NCBI RefSeq assembly: GCF_030247185.1 | Contig: NC_080572.1 | Coordinates: 158,223,080-158,287,079, forward strand | Direction: 5' to 3' | Length of the DNA stretch: 64,000 nucleotides | Source: Malaya genurostris | Lineage: Eukaryota > Arthropoda > Insecta > Diptera > Culicidae | Shown here: positions 32,184 to 44,649 of the stretch, one piece after another | Position numbering within the stretch: position 1 is the first letter of the stretch | How the letters are laid out: each line of letters begins with the position of its first letter | Notes under the pieces: generated by a model | Seen by the model: the letters and a program-made list of their open reading frames with translations, nothing else | Database searches by the model: none | Told to the model about the DNA's origin: nothing | Program-made: the position numbers and the translations under genes

Positions 32184-32823
32184 TTAAATGCATATGGGAG
32201 AGGTTAATTGGAATAATAAAGAAGGCGCTTAGTGTCATGATAGACGATATGTCTAAAAGGACACCTACGAGTGAAGTGCTGCGATCAGCCTTCATTCATG
32301 CGGAGTGGTTTGTTAATTCACGTCCTTTCATACATAGAGCTTAAAGGATGTGAATGATGAGCTTTTAACCCCCTTCCATGCGATTTTAAGAATGCCGGGA
32401 CAATATGCACCACCCTTCGAGATTGATCCAAAACCTTACGATAAGAACTCGCAAGCAAGGATAAAACACGCCATGGAGGTATTTTGGGATAAATGGAAAA
32501 AAGAATATTTTCCAACACTTATCACAAGAGAGAAATGGACTGGAGATGTCAAACCAATTAAGACGGATGATATAGTCTTAATGGTAGACAATGTCAAATT
32601 AATTATTTCTGATGATGGAGTAGCTAGACAAGCTGAAGTTATCACCAGAAAAGGTACTTTTAGACGCGCAGTTGCTAAACTCGCGCTTTTGGATTTTGAG
32701 AGGACGGATTTAACTCCTGAGCCGACGCAAATTAAACAGGAGTCAAAGCATGTAATAATGCACGTATCTAAACCTGAATCCGCTTATCCTACGTTTGAAG
32801 ATCACAGGATTGAAATGAAGTGA
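32184..32823 (+). pseudogene. BEL/Pao integrase 3' part and pol C-terminus
   Basis: Resumes integrase with IWERLIGIIKKALS and AEWFVNSRPF, a stop around 32341, then frame 32350-32823 with LLTPFHAIL, FWDKWKKEYFPTL, DDIVLMVDN and FRRAVAKLALLD, the usual BEL pol tail. It lies in the frame that joins the 31231-31488 segment once the MITE and one TTAA are discounted. The expected motif around the catalytic Glu is damaged or shortened next to the insertion site. Confidence 0.83.
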
Positions 32824-32880
32824 AAAAATAATAATATTTCTCAATCGAGAATAAAGAAAAGAAATATTAAACCTGTTATT

Positions 32881-33836
32881 CGTTTTTCTCCTCGTTCTGT
32901 ACTTGCAGCTATGTTGACTATGGCAGCAGCTCTCAGCACGGCGAATTCTTTGTTAGTAACACCGGTCGAGCAAGATGGAGTGTTTCTCGACCACATAGGA
33001 ACTACTTTCATGAAACGGGGTATATGGCGGACAAATATAAACACGTCGATATCACTTAATGAAGACCGGGAATTGACCGAATGCAGTACGCTCAAGGTGA
33101 AACGGAATACTTGGAAAGTTGTTTAATCGAGATAATTATGCTATCTCGAGAGACTATTGACGCGGTGCTTCACAAGTACAAAAGGATGAGATCATTTCCA
33201 TTTTCGACGGAAGAACTTACCGCAACGTGTCTCGTCAATACTGCCAGCAGGACTAACAGTTCTTCGACAATCTTCATTGGTAAAATATGAAGCGCAGCAG
33301 ATCAACGGGACTATCGTAATCGCAATGTACACTGTAGTTGTCAGCAAAACAGTGTACGAAATGTTCCGAATTATTCCTGCACCTAATATGCAATTATTGA
33401 CATAGGAAAGCCACGCATATTGATTGACCATAACGGAGAATATTTCTACCCAACTACGGAACCCGTATCAATGAACCAAACTCATTTTATAGTGGAACCT
33501 AGTCTGGTTCATAAAGAGCTCGACTGTGTATCTGGGTTAGTGGCGCACAAAGTTTCGAAGAGCCGCTGCAATGTTACACACTTAACGCCACCGTACGTCG
33601 GGATGATCTCACTCACGGATGAGAACCGGGTACTTTACTTTGCCAGCGACACGTCCAGTATTATAATCCATTGCCAGAATTCGATTTTAGCGCCACCATA
33701 CAAAGTGGCCGTAGTTAGGTTAGATTCTGACTGTAAAATTCAAAATAATAAAAGTGTTATATATGGATTCGTGAATAGGGAAAAAGAAGGACAAACTTAT
33801 TCTTTAAAGAATGAATTCAGATTAATTTCAATTTAG
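32881..33836 (+). pseudogene. BEL/Pao env-like region, broken
   Basis: Downstream of pol, as in env-bearing BEL elements. Frame 32911-33126 has a signal-like hydrophobic start (AAMLTMAAALSTANSL) then VEQDGVFLDHIGTTFMKRGIW. Frame 33420-33836 carries FIVEPSLVHKELDCVSGL and later YKVAVVRLDSDC. The part between is broken by frameshifts. The Cys-containing extracellular style fits an envelope-like protein, but no clear membrane anchor remains. Confidence 0.55.
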
Positions 33837-34094
33837 AGAAAAAAAACGGAATCAGCAAAATTAAATAAGCCTGCGAAACCATTTGATAACCAAATTTTTA
33901 CTATAATAACGAACTCATGCCCTACTAGTTTCTTCCCGGATATCCGAAAATTTTAGCACAAGGAATTTTAATTTCTCAAAGAAAATAATTCTATAAAATT
34001 AAAGAATCTTACGAGGTTTAAACGTCGCTGACAAGGATTATTCCAAAGTCAGCCGACAACCCCAGATATATTTAAGTGAACCCTTTATAGTAAT
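33837..34094. other. Probable BEL 3' region, non-coding
   Basis: AT-rich, no frame; position suggests the 3'UTR or LTR of the BEL element but I could not find a second LTR copy in the window. Confidence 0.3.
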
Positions 34095-34262
34095 CGGCTG
34101 CTAGCCGCACGGCAGACCGAGCTCTTAGTGTACAGAATCATTGCATGGCTAGTACTATGGATCCTACTGACACTAAGAACCCTTCCAGGTCGGGGCTCGA
34201 ACATACGACAACTGGCTTGTAAGACCAGCGTCCTATGCATTGAACCGCCAACCCGAGACAAA
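34095..34262 (-). mobile_element. tRNA-derived SINE, 3'-truncated copy
   Basis: Reverse complement of the SINE at 43769-43976: the head with CGGGTTGGCGGTTCAATGC is at 34262 and the B-box GTTCGAGCCCC lies near 34190-34200. The homology fades after about 34095, so its 3' tail is missing. Confidence 0.8.
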
Positions 34263-35146
34263 GCACAGTGAATTAACACACGAGACACCCGAAATAAAAA
34301 AACTTAGTGATCACGGGAGATTCCGAACAGTAGATACATGTAGGAGATGAATATGGAAAGGGGAAAGAAAAGGGACTAAGACTAGGCCTAGGCATGAATG
34401 AAAGACCGTGGAAAGCGTAGACACTAATAGTAGTAACCATAAACAAACCCAAAAGCCTTCCACCTTGCACGATAATGTGATACAATAAAGCTTAAATTTC
34501 TACACTGAACCAAAATCTCCCATTGGATTTACGTGAAAAATCACATACTTATTGGAAAAAGCCCACCACATTATATTCATATGCATCATGTAACATTTCT
34601 ATGTTAATTTATTATATTTAAATGAAATCTCGATAACTTTTAAGTGTACAGCACTTACGCCTTATGTGTGAAGCACGGCGGTAAGTAACGAAGAAGAGAG
34701 TGCTCGCAGATTTAGGATTAGAAATTGTTTGTTTGAGCTTTTACGTAAGTTTATACGAGCTATCAAAAAATAATTATATTTAACATTTTTTAGAATGCGA
34801 TATAGTTTCAACTGCGAACAATACGGTCGGACAACAGCGACTTTTTCGTTTCATGTCGGCAACGGAATGCTACTTTTATATGGACGCTACAGTGTGCCAG
34901 TTATTATGAGTATCAATTTAGCGCGCGGGATATCTCAGGTTGCGGTTAGATCCTTTCACTGTTTCAAGACCCGTTTTGAGTCAGCTAGCTCACTTTTCTT
35001 CATTAATTAGGGATAAAATGAATCTTCCCCTTTAAGGTCTCAAGCCTGTCAAACAAGAATTGACGGGTTGTCTCTCTAACAGAGAGTGGCGCATAAATCA
35101 CCCACTTATTAACGGGGCAGTAAGCTGGTCAGGCGGATGTGTATAA
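34263..35146. other. Unassigned stretch
   Basis: No gene supported. A purine-rich run (ggaaaggggaaagaaaaggg, about 34356-34375) could be an LTR-element polypurine tract. A 71-codon plus-strand frame at 34795 has no recognised domain. Confidence 0.3.
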
Positions 35147-36932
35147 GGGGCTGTCCATAAAAGACGTCACGCTGCAAGGGGGAGGGGGGTGTTTCATAAA
35201 ACGTGACCTTTTGTGACAGGGGGAAAGGGGGGAGGTTTTCGGAATGTGACGTCCAATATTTTCAATGAGCGCATTTTTGAAATACCTAATTATATTACTG
35301 CTTTGCCCTATTTCCTGAAAAAATCTCCACAATAAACGTTCTCATAACATAGGGAAATGTGTATTTGTTGATGTAAAAGCTTCTTCTTGTAAATTCGGAA
35401 ATGAATGATGCAGGAAATCATTTCTGTTGTGATCAGCAAAAGTACACGGAGGAGCGAGTAAATTAGCGAAATTAATAAATTTTACCTGATATGAGTAAAA
35501 AAGAAAATGATGCCTTCAAACGATTTAACTTAAGTTATGCACTGACAATTTTTCAGTAATTTGATTTTCTTGCATTGATAATAGTATATTATAAGAATTT
35601 CTCTTATCTTATTCTGATGCAGTTTGTTTAATTGTACTCCATTTGAAAAAGGGCGGGAGATCAACGATTTCAGTCGTAGATCATGTCATGTCATGTTGGT
35701 CTCAGAGATAGCTGACACCCTAAAGATATCAAAGGAACGTGTTGGAACGTTATTCACGAATATTTGGATATGAGAAAGCTTTGTGCAAAATGGGTGCCGC
35801 GTGAGCTCATAATCGATCAAAAACAACAACGAATTGATGATTCTGAGCAGTGTTTGGAGCTGTTATATCGAAATAAAACCGATTTTTTTCGTCGATATAT
35901 AACAATGGACGAAACATGGCTCCATCACTTCACTCCGGAATCCAATCGACAGTCAGCTGAGTGGACTGCACGCGATGAACCGAACCCAAAGCGTGGAAAG
36001 ACTCAACAATCGGCCAGTAAGGTTATGGCGTCTGTATTTTGGGATTCGCATGGTATAATTTTCATCAACTACCTTGAAAAGGGAAAAACCATCAACAGTG
36101 ACTATTATATAGCGTTATTAGAGCGTTTGAAGGACGAAATTTCAAAAAAACGGCCTCATTTGAAGAAGAATAAAGTTTTGTTTCATCAAGACAATGCACC
36201 GTGTCACAAGTCGATGAAAACCATGCTGAAATTGAACGAATTGGGCTTCGAATTGCTCCCTCATCCACCGTATTCTCCAGATTTGGCCCCCAGTGACTTT
36301 TTCCTGTTCTCATACCTCAAGAGAATGCTCGCTGGTTAAAAATTTAGAAGCAATGAAGAGGTAATCGCTGAAACTGAGGCCTATTTTGAGGCAAAGGACA
36401 AATCGTACTACAAAAATGGTATCGAAAAGTTGGAAGATCGCTATAATCGCTGTATCGCCTCTGATGGCAATTATGTTGAATAATAAAAACGAATTTTGGC
36501 AAAAAAATGTGTGTTTCTAAGAAACGATACGAACTTTTCAGCCGAACTGTTATTATTCTTTACCTAAAACAATAATATATCTGTGTACCCCTAGGAGGAA
36601 TAAAACAGATGATTTAAATGTTTCATCAATTCCAACCAAATACTTTTGTTAATTTATATAATTGATATTAATAAAATAATTCCGATGATTTTGTAGTTTT
36701 AGGGATATTTTTTAATCTAATGACAGCATGTAATAAATCGATTTTTTCCTCATATTTGTATGGTTTGTCATACATATTGAGAATGTATTGAGATGAATTT
36801 TATTTATTTTGAATTCGTGACATGTGACATAGGGGGGGTGGGGGTCTTTGATTCTGTGACAATTTGTGACAAAGGGGGGATGGGGAGTCAAAAATCGTCA
36901 AAAAAAGCGTGACGTCTTTTATGGACAGCCCC
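35147..36932 (+). mobile_element. 1,786-bp TIR element carrying a dead mariner, copy 2
   Basis: Same length as copy 1 and inverted relative to it. Ends GGGGCTGTCCATAAAAGACG and the complement ending at 36932, flanked by TAA on both sides (35144-35146 and 36933-36935), a 3-bp target duplication as in PIF/Harbinger elements. No difference from copy 1 was found where I compared them. Confidence 0.85.
35696..36483 (+). pseudogene. mariner transposase, 5'-truncated, inside TIR element copy 2
   Basis: The main frame 35764-36339 encodes the same 191 residues as copy 1, with TMDETWLHH, FHQDNAPCH and SPDLAPSDFFLF, and the same TAA at 36337-36339 interrupts the C-terminal part. The truncated helix-turn-helix piece and the frameshift near 35750 are also shared. 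The transposase was therefore dead before the carrier was copied. Confidence 0.9.
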
Positions 36933-36935
36933 TAA

Positions 36936-37450
36936 GTGATGAAGAAAATCATCATTTTTGCGGATTGTTATTTCAGAATAATCGTTCAACAAAACAAGTT
37001 CGAATGTTTTGCATGATAAAAAGCTCAGTCGAACAAAATTTTGCAATTTTTTCGTGGAAAAATATTGAGAAATAAGTCGGTGAAGAGATATTTTTGAGGA
37101 CGCTTCTTGAAAATCATGATTTTCGATGTCCACTGTATCTCAGCGCAGACTAATCAGAAGTGAACAAATCAAAGCAGCATAGTTAGAGTAGAAATTTTTG
37201 TACACCCCAACGTTTCTGTTTGATTTTTTTTAAATTATTGGTGGTTGTTCAAAGTGAAAACTACGATTTAACACGGAAAAATTCGCCAATCTGTAGCTAT
37301 AAAACCTTCCCAAAGTAACAAACAACGGAAAGGAACACGTTGGAGCCTGGTTTTTTATTTGTAGAACGTGTGTGCAAAGTTTGAAACAAATTGGTGCAGT
37401 AGTTTTTGAATGACAATGGACTTTGAAAACATGTTTTCGAGAAGAACGCG
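36936..37450. other. Unassigned stretch
   Basis: AT-rich, no gene, no recognised repeat. Confidence 0.3.
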
Positions 37451-37960
37451 TTTAACGTTTTTGCCTTTCTCATATAGAAAGGCTATGCAATCACTGTGCA
37501 AACCGACTTTTTAATCAAGGCCGGAGGGCTGAATTTCATATACCATTCGACTCAGCTCGCCGAACTGAGCAAATGTCTGTGTGTGTATGTATGTAAGTAA
37601 AAACCCTTCTCAATCCACCTAGCTGTATGATAATGCTTTTCTCTTTCTTCAAAACAGTCTCATAAGAACATTATTTATCTTTTTATTAAATAATTTGTGA
37701 TACTTATGTTGATGCCTCTTAGAATTAAAAGTTAGAAAACTTAGAAAGTCTTAGAATTGCATGAAACGTCGAGATGTACTGTCAACTCGAAAAAAATTTC
37801 AAGATCGAAACTTTTCAAACTTTAACCGCTGGGCAGCATCCCTTACCCATGTCCGATTTTACTCAAAATTTGCATGAGGACTTTTTTCGAGGTGCTTAAA
37901 ATTTTGAACAATAGCGCTTTACGAAATTAGAGGTGATCCCAAAATATTGGCACCTTTATA
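37451..37960. repeat. Family D repeat ends, mixed
   Basis: Holds 'tttttgcctttctcatatagaaagg' and 'cattcgactcagctcg' (reverse-type end), 'caatccacctagctg', and a block beginning 'ctcgaaaaaaatttcaagatcg' that recurs inverted near 44520-44600. Confidence 0.6.
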
Positions 37961-38560
37961 TACATTAGAGCGGTAAAAACAACATGTTTTGTCGGTTACG
38001 TCACTTATACCATTATATATCCGGAATCAAAAGTCACAGCCATTTGGTCATCGAACTTTAACAATAGCCTAACAATAGCTTTCAAACGGTCCTAAGGTTG
38101 TTTGGTCATCTCCGAGAAACTTGCGCGGTAAAAATACAACGCGTTTTGTCGGTTACGTCACTTGTACAATCATATCCCCGGAACCAAAAGTCACGGCCAT
38201 TTGATATTTGAACTTGATCAATGCCCCAAGAGTAACTTTCAAATGAGCATAAGTTTGTTAAAGTCGGTTCAGCCATCTCTGAGAAAATTGAGCGTCACTT
38301 ATACAATCATATCTCCGGAACCAAAAGTCACAGCTATTTTATATTGGAACTTGATCAATGGCCCGACAGCAGCTTTCACACGAGTATATGCTTGTTAAAA
38401 TCGGTTCAGCCACCTCTGAAAAAATTGAGCGCGTAAAAATATCTTAGAAAAGTGCACACACACACACCCACACACACACGTACACAGACATTTTCCGATC
38501 TGTGTCGAATTGTATAGGTTTGTCCAGCAATTCTAATACCTTTCTATAGAGAAAGGCAAA
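37961..38560 (+). repeat. Family D tandem array with repeat end
   Basis: Three units of the 'ttttgtcggttacgtcacttatac...ccggaaccaaaagtcac...gccatctctgag' type starting near 37988, 38145 and 38295, then a (CA)n-rich run (38450-38483), 'acagacattttccgatctgtgtcg' and the end 'atagagaaaggcaaaa'. Confidence 0.78.
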
Positions 38561-39384
38561 ATATGCACTCCATTTTCTCAGAGATGGCTTATCCGATTTT
38601 CACAAACTAAGATTCAAATCAGAGGTCTCATGATCCCATAACTTGCTATTGATTTTCATCCCGATCCGACTTCCGGAGATATAGGATGATATGCACCAAA
38701 AAATGGGAAAAATCTGCACTCACTTTTTTTTAGAGATGGCTTAACCGATTTTCAAAATCTATAATTCAAACAAAAGGTCTCATAGCCTGATCCGACTTCC
38801 GGTTCCGGAACTAAAGCGTAATAAGTGGAAAATTAAAAATTTCGTTAGTATTTTTTCACGAACTATGGTCAAAAACAGGTACAAATCCCATAAAACTGTC
38901 TAATCAATTCTTCTAGTTTGCAGAGCTTGTTAGTTCGTGGGCATGAAACCTCAATTCGGCACTACTGGTCCCCCCATTTCCTGTTCCGAAAGTACCGAAA
39001 GTGGTGCAGAAAAACTTAAAAAAATAGAACTCGCTTCGATTGCCCTGCGATGCTTGAACCGATTTTTACATATCTTGATTTGAATTAAAGCACATATTAC
39101 CTTTAAAGCTACTGTGAAATTTTATTCAGAACCGACGTCCGGTTCCGCGGTTACAGGACGATGAGTGTCAAAGTTTTCAAATCGCCATATAGAATGACAA
39201 TATGTATCGCACCGAAAGAAAAAGAAAACACATGCGTGCTTTGTTCTATTTCGTACACGATTTATGAAGAAATCGAAACGGTTACGGATGTCCGCTAATA
39301 GTGTGTATTCTTATTAAAAGACGGTGCTGAGATTGATAAAAATTATAGCTATTTTATGATCAATTTTTGGTTGTTAAACGACTG
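38561..39384. repeat. Degenerate family D modules, then unassigned sequence
   Basis: 38561-39180 contains repeated 'agagatggctta.ccgattttcaca' and 'gatccgacttccgg' modules in reverse orientation relative to the 48-kb array. 39180-39384 shows nothing I can assign. Confidence 0.5.
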
Positions 39385-39826
39385 GACAAGGCGTAATTCA
39401 GGCCCCAGTGTGGCTCTTTGCCTCTTGTCCAGTAACTTCTAGCCCTACCTCCCCGCGGTGCCGGCTGGGGTACGAGCAACCATAGGAAAGATCGGGTAAC
39501 CAACCCCGGTGGGACCTTGGTCGTATGCTGACAGGGAAGGGGGTCCTCTTTAGAGGATGTCGGAGCATCTGTATTCTATGTTAGGAGCGGCTTCAAACAG
39601 CGTCTGTTCTGGTATCCAGCGGCTGAGTATGAAATGCTGCATCCCGTCCAGCTAAATCCAAGGTGGCAACCCCAGCAACGGGACCGTCCTAGTGCTAGTT
39701 GGGACGTTAAACAGAACAAGCACGACAGGCGAGACAGGGGGTTGGCGAAGGCCTAATAGGCCGTTCATAAAACATTAATTACAAACAATACAGGAGAGAA
39801 TACGACCCGAAACAATCGGCATAAAC
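39385..39826 (+). promoter_or_regulatory. Probable 5'UTR of the RTE-like element
   Basis: A GC-richer block (for example 'cccgcggtgccggctggggtacg') with no frame, immediately upstream of the endonuclease frame and clearly different in composition from the AT-rich flanks. The left boundary is placed at the change of composition. Confidence 0.45.
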
Positions 39827-40685
39827 CCACGCGACGAAATAAGGACTACGATTGGAAACTTGAGACATGGAACTGCAAGTCGCTAGGTTTCGCAGGCTGC
39901 GACAGGATAATATACGACGAACTAAATCCTCGCAACCTCGACGTCGTAGCGCTGCAGGAGCTTTGTTGGATGGGACAGAAGGTGTGGAAAAGCGGACATC
40001 GAGCGGCTACCTTCTACCGAAGCTGTGGCACAACGAACGAGCTGAGAACTGGCTTTATAGTGCTGGGCACGATGCGCCAGCGAGTGATTGGGTGGCAGCC
40101 GATCAACGCTAGGATGTGTAAGTTGAGAATTAAAGGCCGTTTAATTACAGCATCATTAACGTGCACTGCCCACATGAAGGGAGACCCGATGACGAGAAAA
40201 AAGCGTTCTACGTGCAGTTGGAACAAGCCTATGATGGCTGCCCACGCAGAGACGTAAAAATTGTCATCGGTGACATGAATGCCCAGGTAGGAAGGAAGGC
40301 AATATACCGACCGGTTATCGGGCCGAACAGCCTGCATGGTGCATCGAATAACAACGGCGAACGGTGTGCCAACTTTGCGGCCTCCCGAGGAATGGTAGTC
40401 AGAAGCACCTTTTTTCCCCGCAAGGATATCCACAAAGCTACCTGGATATCACCTAACCAACAGACCGAAAACCAAATCGACCACGTTTTGATCGACGGAA
40501 AATTTTTCTCGGACATCAACAATGTTCACACCTACCGCAGTGCGAATATAGATTCGGACCACTACTTGGTTGCTGTATGCATGCGCTCAAAACTTTCGAC
40601 GGTGGCTACCAAACGTCGAAACCGAACGTCGCGGTTTAACATCGCGCGGCTCCGGGATGCTGGAGTAGCCCAAGATTACGCGTAG
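39827..40685 (+). pseudogene. RTE-like retrotransposon endonuclease
   Basis: AP-type endonuclease of a non-LTR element. Motifs: ETWNCKSLGF near 39860, LDVVALQELCW (catalytic Glu) near 39950, FNYSIINVHCP with a frameshift near 40135, IVIGDMNAQVGR (Asp/Asn) near 40260, and NIDSDHYLVAVCM (Asp/His) near 40550. A stop at 40683-40685 follows DAGVAQDYA. The GDMNAQVG and SDHYLV pattern fits the RTE-type proteins often annotated in insects as craniofacial-development-like. Codons are GC-richer than in the neighbouring I and Jockey remnants. Confidence 0.82.
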
Positions 40686-42185
40686 CAGTTGGCAGTGGCA
40701 CTACCAACGGAAGAGCAGCTAGGTGCAGCTACTCTTGAAGATGGCTGGATAGACATCCGTTCTGCCATAGGTAGCACTGCATCAGAAACGCTAGGTATGG
40801 CGGCTCCGAACGTAAGGAACGACTGGTTCGACGACGAATGTGAACAGTTAGTGGCCGAGAAGAATGTAACTTAAGCGAGCAAGCTGCAACACCGGACGAG
40901 AGCAAACGAGGAGCCATACAGACAGGCGCGGAACAGATTAAACTCGGTATCCCGTAGAAAAAAGCGCCAACAGGAAGACTGAGATCACGAAGCGATGGAA
41001 CAGCTGTTCCGTGCTAATGACACAAGGAAGTTCTACGAGAAGGTGAACCGTTCGCGCAGAGGCCATGTGTCACAGGCCGATATGTGCAAGGACACCAACG
41101 GGGATCTTCTCACGAACGACTGTAAGGTGATCGAGAGGTGGCGGCAGTATTTTGACGAGCACCTCAATTGCGATGTGGCGGAATACGAAAGTGGTGGCGC
41201 GGTAACGAACTTGGGAACGCGTGCGGAGGACGATAGACTGCCGGTCCCACACCTAAAAGAAGTCGAGGAGGTGGTAAGCCGGTTGAAAAATAATAAGTCC
41301 GCTGGCGTTGACCAACTACCAAGCGAGCTTGTAAAACACGGTGGTAATGCACTAGTGAAAGCACTGCACTGGGTCATTACCAAGATCTGGGAGGACGAGA
41401 TTTTACCGGAGGAATGGATGGAAGGTATCGTGTGTCCCATCTATAAAAAGGGCGATAAGCTGGATTGCTGCAATTACCGCGCAATAACTCTGCTGAACGC
41501 CGCCTACAAGGTACTCTCGAATTTGTGGGACAATATCAATATATTTATGGGCGAACGCGCTACCACGGACCAAATGTTCGCCATCTGCCAGGTGTTGCAA
41601 AAGTGCTGCGAATACAATGTGCCCACACATCACTTATTCATCGATTTCAAATCAGATTACGACACAATTGATCGAGGATAGCTCTGGAAAATCATGCACG
41701 ACTACGGATTCCCGGACAAACTGATACGATTGGTCAAGGCAACGATTGATCGAGTGATGTGCGTTGTTCGAGTATCGGGGATAGACTCGATTCCCTTCGA
41801 AACTCGCAGAAGGCTACGGCAAGGTGATGGCCTTTCGTGTCTGCTGTTCAACATTGCTTTGGAGGGTGTGATAAGAAGAGCGAGGATAGACACGAGTGGC
41901 ACGATTTTCAGAAAGCCCGTCCGGCTACTTGGTTTCGTTGATGATATTGATATTATAGCACGCAACTTTGAGAAGATAGAAGATACGTACATCGGACTAA
42001 AAGCTGAGGCCAAGCGGATCGGACAAGACATCAATGTCAAAGACAAAGTACATGAAAGGCAGGTGCTCGAGAGAAGATAACGTCAGCCACCCATTACGAG
42101 TTCTGATTGGTGGTGATGAAATCGAAATGGTTGACGTGTTCGTGTACTTGGGCTCACTGGTGATTGCCGATAATGAAACTAGCAG
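40686..42185 (+). pseudogene. RTE-like retrotransposon reverse transcriptase, multiply broken
   Basis: Same element, same direction. Segments: linker 40689-40874 (WFDDEC), stops at 40872-40874 and 40981-40983, then RT 40995-41681 with SAGVDQLPSELVKHGG, EEWMEGIVCPIYKKGD, NYRAITLLNAAYKVLS, a short internal deletion, and HHLFIDFKSDYDTID (motif A, normally FKAAYDSID). After a TAG at 41679-41681: LRQGDGLSCLLFNIALEG (motif B) and GFVDDIDIIA (motif C, FADD changed to FVDD). A frameshift near 42030 leads to SKTKYM and DVFVYLGSLV. Homology stops at 42190 at an (AAT)n array, before the C-terminus. Confidence 0.86.
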
Positions 42186-42194
42186 AGATATAAC

Positions 42195-42509
<315 letters not shown>

Positions 42510-42780
42510 TCTACATGTTTTATGCTGCTGATTCATGATGTTTAGCTTGACTTACATATGCAGAAGTAACAGAAACGCAGGTTCGTTTCGTTTGTTAGAT
42601 TTCGTTCATTTGATTTAATCGAAATAGGACATGAGATAGTAAGTCTAGGTTTAACTAGGTTCAAAACTGTTTCAATTTTTATTCCATATTTGTTGCTTGC
42701 AAACAAACAAACTTCAGCTATACCGGTCATCTGAATACGGTTTCGTAGGAATTGGAAAAGGTGATTAAAAACTGCAAAAG
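42510..42780. other. Unassigned stretch
   Basis: No gene or recognised repeat between the microsatellite and the following family D modules. Confidence 0.3.
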
Positions 42781-43768
42781 GGTCTCATTCACTTTTCTTC
42801 AAGATGGCCAAATCGATTTTCACAAACTTATAGGTTCAAAGGAAAAGTCTTACAGTTTCATAAGGAATTTCTAAATTTGTTGTGGATACTACTTCCGGTT
42901 CCGTAACTACAGGATAAACAGGATTTGCAGAGTTTGTTAGATTAAGTCCGAACAAACTTTCCTATTTCTATTCAATGAACAGTTGCTTTTGAGATTTCCA
43001 CAGTAATATTTTTGATGTTATGAGTAATATGAGAAAGGCATTATCACACCACTAGATGGATTAAAACAGGGTTTTGTCTATAAACTCAATGGAAACAATA
43101 TTATTACTCAAGGGAGCCCGTAGGATCTAACATTTCCAAAAACCTGTTTTAATCCACCTAGTGGTGTAACGATGCCTTTCTCATATCAATCATACTATCA
43201 TATGTAATACTGTGGTATTCTTCAAAACAATTTTCTTCGATTCTTAAAACAATAACCGAAATCGGTTTGTTTGATCGCCTACTGATTAAAACTATCAATT
43301 GTAAAAGATTTGAGGTCGATTTAGAAATTTTTTAAAGGTTTTTCCCCATTTTCAGTTCTGGTATACAATTTACAACCCACTTTACCCTATATTTCCGGAT
43401 CCGGAAGTCGCATCCGCATGAAATTCAGGAATAACGTATGGGACTACTACCTTTCATTTGAACCTAAGTTTGTGCAAATCGGTCGCGCCATCTATGAGAA
43501 AAGTTAGAACCCATATTTTCTTTTTTTTTTACATTTTACCCCATAACTCCCGAACCGGAAGTCGGATCAAAATAATATTCAGGATTTTTCTATGAGACCT
43601 CAAGACTTTTCATTTGAATCTAAGTTTGTGAAATTCGGTTCGGCCATCTCTGAGAAAAATTAGTTTTGCCTTTCTCTATAGAAAGGTATTAAAATTGCTG
43701 AAAAACGGACTTTTGAACGGAGCCTCGGAGAGCCATAGCGTTATATACCATTCGACTCAGTTCGACGA
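42781..43768. repeat. Family D modules in both orientations
   Basis: A reverse module ending 'gagaaaggcattatcacaccactag' (43025-43070) faces a forward module starting 'tttaatccacctagtggtgt' (43148), which runs through 'tgtggtattcttcaaaacaattttc' and 'ccggatccggaag' to 'tttgcctttctctatagaaagg' at 43665-43687. The sequence then continues to the SINE target 'gactcagttcgacga'. Confidence 0.7.
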
Positions 43769-43976
43769 CCCGGGTTGGCGGTTCAATGCATAGGACGCTG
43801 GTCTTACAAGCCAGTTGTCGTATGTTCGAGCCCCGACCTGGAAGGGTTCTTATTGTAAGTAGGATCCATAGTACTAGCCATGCAATGATTCTGTACACTA
43901 AGAATCGGCTGCGAAGTCTGTTGAAAACGAAAGGCCAAATTCCACAAAAGGAATGTAATGCCAAGACTTTGCTTTG
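43769..43976 (+). mobile_element. tRNA-derived SINE (tRNA-Val(UAC)-like head), full copy
   Basis: 208 bp bounded by a perfect 13-bp target duplication, CTCAGTTCGACGA (43756-43768 and 43977-43989). The head folds like a tRNA: an A-box region GGCGGTTCAATGCATAGG, an anticodon arm with 5-bp stem CTGGT/GCCAG and loop CTTACAA (anticodon UAC), and a B-box GTTCGAGCCCC. The body continues through 'ctagccatgcaatgattctg' to 'ccaagactttgctttg'. It inserted into a family D copy. Its A and B boxes would serve as a polymerase III promoter. Confidence 0.88.
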
Positions 43977-43989
43977 CTCAGTTCGACGA

Positions 43990-44400
43990 GATTGGAAAAT
44001 GCCTGTGTATGTGTGTATGTGCACTTTTCGAAGATATTTTTACGCGCTCAATTTTCTCAGAGATGACTAAACCGACTTTAATAAACTTATGCTCGTTTGA
44101 AAGCTACTGTCCGGCCATTGATCAAGTTCAAAGAACAAATAGCTGTGACTTTTGGTTCCGGAGATATGATTGTATGAGTGATGTAACCAACAAAACGCGT
44201 TGTATTTTTACCGCGCAAGTTTCTCGGAGATAACTTAACAGATTGTAACAAACTTAGGCGCGTTTGAAAGCTATTGTTAGACCATTGGTCAAGTTCGAAG
44301 ACCAAATGGCTGTGACTTTTGATTCCGAAGATATAATGGTATAAGTGACGTAACCGACAAAATACGTTGTTTTTATACCGCTCTAATGTACATAAGGGTG
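43990..44400 (-). repeat. Family D modules, minus orientation
   Basis: Contains two inverted units of the 20.2-kb type ('gtgacttttggttccggagat', 'gttttgttggttacatcac' in complement), preceded by the (TG)-rich end 'cctgtgtatgtgtgtatgtgc'. Confidence 0.72.
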
Positions 44401-44649
44401 CCAATATTTTGGGATCACCTCTAATTTCGTAAAGTGCCATTGTACTAAAGTTTAGGCACCTCGAAAAAAGTCCTCATGCAAAATTTGAGCTAAATCGGAC
44501 ATGGGTAAGCGGTGAAGTCTAGCGGTTAAAGTTTGAAAATTTTCGATCTTGAAAAAGCACCATAGGGGGGGGGGGAGTACATGAAATTTCCGAAATCGAA
44601 AATTTTTTTTGATGCTTAAAATTGCATGAAACGTCGAGACGTCACCCCG
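44401..44649. other. Boundary region before the left LTR
   Basis: Contains the inverted counterpart of 37780-37960 and a G-run at 44567-44575. No gene. Confidence 0.4.
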
